Shown: piece by piece, positions 61,875 through 64,000 of the stretch
Layout: each line of letters opens with the position of its first letter
Position numbering within the stretch: the stretch's first letter is position 1
Assembly: GCF_000495795.1 (NCBI RefSeq)
Contig: NZ_AWGD01000038.1
Coordinates: 1-64,000 of the forward strand
Length of the DNA stretch: 64,000 nt
Direction: 5' to 3'
Source of the DNA: Asticcacaulis sp. AC460
GTDB lineage: Bacteria; Pseudomonadota; Alphaproteobacteria; Caulobacterales; Caulobacteraceae
Position numbers and translations under genes: made by a program
The notes under the pieces: model-generated
Database searches by the model: none
What the model was told of the DNA's origin: nothing
The model's input: only the letters and a program-made list of their open reading frames with translations

Positions 61875-62659
61875 TCCAGCGGTGACTCCGCCGACACAAG
61901 GAAATCATCGAAATAGACGTTTTGATCCGATGGCGGGGCCCAGTCCAGGGTACTGCCACCAAAGAAGGTGTCCATCTTGATGCCTTCGATCATCACCGTC
62001 TCCGATCGCCGCCACACCCGGTCCTCCATCCTCAGGACTTCGACGCCGTCGATATATTGGACCAGCGAACCGTTGGCCTGGCCGATATCGTTCAGCACCA
62101 CATGCTGGGTCAGGACATACCACGGTCCGGCTTCGAACCGGCCCAGGGCATAGTTGTCGCCGCAGTCCTCTTTCTTGCCGGGATGGTAGAGATAGGACCA
62201 GGCGCTGCCGTCGACCCGCCACATCAGCCGCGTTGTAAAACCGTCGAAACTGCCATCCTTCAGGCAGCCGGTCGGAAAGTCGCCGCCGCCCAGGCCCGGC
62301 AGCTTGCCGCCCTTGACCCAGGTAAAGCCCGGCGCGAACATCACCCGGTATTGCAGCCAGTAGGACTTCGAAGGCGCGAACCGGGTGGTGAAGGTCATCG
62401 CGGAATTGCCGCCTATCAGCCCGGCGGGATAGGTCACGCGCAACACCGGGTTGGCCGCATCATGCGGATCGGCGGCGATCACCGTCCGACCGGCGGTCAG
62501 GCCGGTTGATTCGGACGGCGCCAGGCCCCAGTCGGCCTGGAAATCAGCGGGGGCATAGGCGCCCGGCGTGTAACCATCGAAGTCAACCGACAGGACGGGC
62601 GCGGCCTGAACCGACCCGACCGCCACGGCCATCACAACTGCGGCAATGCCTGCTTTCAC
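61871..62659 (-). CDS. Secreted PL14-like polysaccharide lyase
   Basis: A 262-residue exported protein (signal GIAAVVMAVAVGSVQA). The beta-jelly-roll has the family-type blocks WVKGGKLPGLGGG, FTTRLMWR and PWYVLTQHVVLND, then a distal NVYFDDFLVS. This pattern resembles polysaccharide lyase family 14 (alginate or glucuronan lyases). The start is GTG at 62659, with GGAGGA seven bases upstream; longer readings run through the neighbouring gene's start. It may work with the GH5 enzyme and TonB receptor in polysaccharide use, which is inference only. Confidence 0.8.
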   Translation of the reverse strand: MKAGIAAVVMAVAVGSVQAAPVLSVDFDGYTPGAYAPADFQADWGLAPSESTGLTAGRTVIAADPHDAANPVLRVTYPAGLIGGNSAMTFTTRFAPSKSYWLQYRVMFAPGFTWVKGGKLPGLGGGDFPTGCLKDGSFDGFTTRLMWRVDGSAWSYLYHPGKKEDCGDNYALGRFEAGPWYVLTQHVVLNDIGQANGSLVQYIDGVEVLRMEDRVWRRSETVMIEGIKMDTFFGGSTLDWAPPSDQNVYFDDFLVSAESPLD

Positions 62660-62696
62660 TTTGGTGTCCTCCAGGTTTGAGCCTATGATAGGCGGC

Positions 62697-63521
62697 ATGA
62701 CCGCCCACCACAATTCCCCCGATCTTTGGGCCGACAGCTTTCCGCATCCGGCGGCCGATGGCAGCAAGTACGATCGTGGCCATGCCGTCGTCCTGGGCGG
62801 GCCGATGGCGGCGACCGGCGCGGCCCGGTTGGCGGCGCGGGCGGCTTTGCGGATCGGGGCCGGGCTGGTTTCCATCGTCTGCGATCCGTCCGCCCTGATG
62901 GTTTATGCGACAGCTTTGCAAGCCGTGATGACCAAGACGGTGCGCGACGAAGCGGCGTTTACGGAACTGGTCAACGATGCGCGGGTAACGGCGGTGCTGA
63001 TGGGGCCGGCGGCCGGCGTCAATGACCGCACGCGCAACCTGGTCCTGGCGGCACTGAATGCTGGAAAGGCCTGCGTGCTGGATGCCGACGCCATCACCGT
63101 GTTCAGGGACACTCCCGAAGCGCTGTTTGCGGCCATCCGGTCGCCGGTCCTGCTGACGCCCCATGCCGGCGAGTTCGCCCGACTGTTCGGCGAGGCAAGC
63201 GACCGCGAAGCCGATGCCTTACGCGCCGCCCAAGCCAGCGGCGCCGTGGTGTTGCTGAAAGGCAGGGACACGGTCATCGCCGCGCCGGACGGACGGGTGG
63301 TGCTCAACCGCGATGCCCCGCCGTGGCTGGCGACGGCAGGATCGGGGGATGTGCTGGCTGGGTTTGCCTCGGGCTTGATCGCTCAGGGCATGGCGGTGTT
63401 CGAAGCCGCCTGCGCCGCGGGGTGGATCCACGCGGAATGTGCTCGCGCCTTCGGGCCTGGCCTGATTGCCGAGGACCTGGAAGCGGAGGTGCCTTCGCTG
63501 CTGCGGACACTGCTCAGATAG
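62697..63521 (+). CDS. nnrD: ADP/ATP-dependent (S)-NAD(P)H-hydrate dehydratase, stand-alone
   Basis: A 274-residue carbohydrate-kinase-fold enzyme of the YjeF C-terminal/CARKD type that dehydrates damaged NAD(P)HX back to NAD(P)H. Motifs: KYDRGHAVVLGGPM, MGPAAGV, VLDADAI, LTPHAGEF and the phosphate-binding GSGDVLAG. The N-terminal epimerase domain (NnrE) seen in E. coli YjeF is absent, so epimerase must be encoded elsewhere. ATG at 62697 fits the family start; ATG 62685 is four codons upstream. Diverges from the PL14-like gene with a 37-base gap. Confidence 0.9.
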   Translation: MTAHHNSPDLWADSFPHPAADGSKYDRGHAVVLGGPMAATGAARLAARAALRIGAGLVSIVCDPSALMVYATALQAVMTKTVRDEAAFTELVNDARVTAVLMGPAAGVNDRTRNLVLAALNAGKACVLDADAITVFRDTPEALFAAIRSPVLLTPHAGEFARLFGEASDREADALRAAQASGAVVLLKGRDTVIAAPDGRVVLNRDAPPWLATAGSGDVLAGFASGLIAQGMAVFEAACAAGWIHAECARAFGPGLIAEDLEAEVPSLLRTLLR

Positions 63522-63999
63522 TGGCGATCGCGACAGTCATGATGGCTAACATGCCGGTGGCGAAGCAAAGTCCGGTCAGGATCGAGACGAATAACGCTTT
63601 CACAGCTGAGGTAAAAACCGACGAGTTGTAGGCGCCGCGCATGGTGAAGAACAGGTTCACTGGCACGCCGATCGCCATGATCCGCGCGACCCAGAGGCCG
63701 ACGCTTTCCGGAAGGGCAAGGGACACGGCAAAGCCAAGAAACACGAACGACAGCAGGTTCATGGCGACGATCAGGTGATCGTAGATGTAGAACTGACGTT
63801 TGCGCAGGTTCACCAGGGCCAGTACCAGCCCCAGGATCGGCAGCAGAAACACAGCCAGGCGGTGGCCCCATGTGAACATCAGCAGAAAGTAGTGTTTGGG
63901 GTTTTCCAGCGCCCGGACCATGGCGCCTTTCAGCCACTCTGGCTTGATGTCCGATTGCGCAACCATGCCGCCCAGGTATTTGGCGTCGTCCTCTGTCAT
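63514..63999 (-). CDS. Membrane protein, C-terminal part, DUF3667-like (cut at the window end)
   Basis: 161 residues are visible, with a hydrophilic start and four membrane segments (VFLLPILGLVLALVNL and others) around an RKRQFYIYDHLIVAMN block like that of DUF3667 proteins. Those proteins are normally longer with an N-terminal zinc ribbon, so the gene probably continues beyond base 64000 and the ATG at 63999 may be internal. Its stop overlaps the nnrD end by eight bases. Function unknown. Confidence 0.6.
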   Translation of the reverse strand: MTEDDAKYLGGMVAQSDIKPEWLKGAMVRALENPKHYFLLMFTWGHRLAVFLLPILGLVLALVNLRKRQFYIYDHLIVAMNLLSFVFLGFAVSLALPESVGLWVARIMAIGVPVNLFFTMRGAYNSSVFTSAVKALFVSILTGLCFATGMLAIMTVAIATI

Positions 64000-64000
64000 G

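Overview
The window looks like a chromosomal segment of a high-GC alphaproteobacterium, most likely Caulobacterales (Caulobacter/Phenylobacterium/Asticcacaulis type). This is inferred from codon use, the ada/alkB cluster, a long TonB-dependent receptor, LacI and GntR/FCD sugar-type regulators, a GH5 enzyme with a carbohydrate module, tyrosine-rich and RTX-type exported proteins, and dispersed intergenic hairpin repeats. No rRNA, tRNA, CRISPR array or complete insertion sequence was seen.

Layout. 0-2.6 kb: an alkylation-repair operon (ada, a 2OG-Fe(II) oxygenase, alkB) behind a textbook Ada box overlapping a TTGACA -35 element. 2.5-5.2 kb: an ethylene-receptor-like histidine kinase flanked by two CheY-like regulators. 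5.2-8.2 kb: an SRPBCC protein, a LacI regulator and a GntR regulator; closely similar palindromes lie upstream of both regulators. 8.4-10.7 kb: a small membrane protein, a ParE/ParD toxin-antitoxin pair and an AT-richer decayed patch. 10.8-15.4 kb: an S9 peptidase overlapping a class A beta-lactamase lipoprotein, an isoprenylcysteine-methyltransferase-like protein and a glutaminase. 15.4-24 kb: an MBL-fold hydrolase, an unknown protein, SelO, a cystatin-like lipoprotein, NhaA and a TonB receptor ending in a strong terminator. 24-27.6 kb: a small exported protein, a Sel1-repeat protein and a GH5 glycosidase.

27.8-39.9 kb holds four consecutive same-strand RTX-type calcium-binding proteins. All four share a C-terminal module ending ADVLxHxxW, as expected for type I secretion. 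The first carries seven N-terminal repeats (probable beta-propeller) and the last is a serralysin-type metalloprotease. No type I secretion apparatus is present in the window.

40-45.4 kb: a fatty acyl-CoA synthetase, a 75-residue protein, and two convergent genes with twin-arginine signals. One encodes a pyruvate/indolepyruvate-decarboxylase-like ThDP enzyme. The other encodes a D-amino-acid-oxidase-like flavoprotein whose conserved blocks are in circularly permuted order. Together they could form an exported D-amino acid -> 2-oxo acid -> decarboxylation route; this pair is the main candidate for something undescribed.

45.7-52.9 kb: a compact virB2-B3-B4-B6-B9-B10-B11 type IV secretion operon without recognisable B5, B7, B8 or D4. 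53-64 kb: an intradiol-dioxygenase-like lipoprotein with a poly-serine linker, two tandem phosphatases, a PMT-family glycosyltransferase, a globin, a tyrosine-rich glycine-zipper protein, a small lipoprotein, a DctA-type transporter, an exported unknown, an HExxH protein, a PL14-like secreted protein, NnrD, and a membrane protein cut by the window end.
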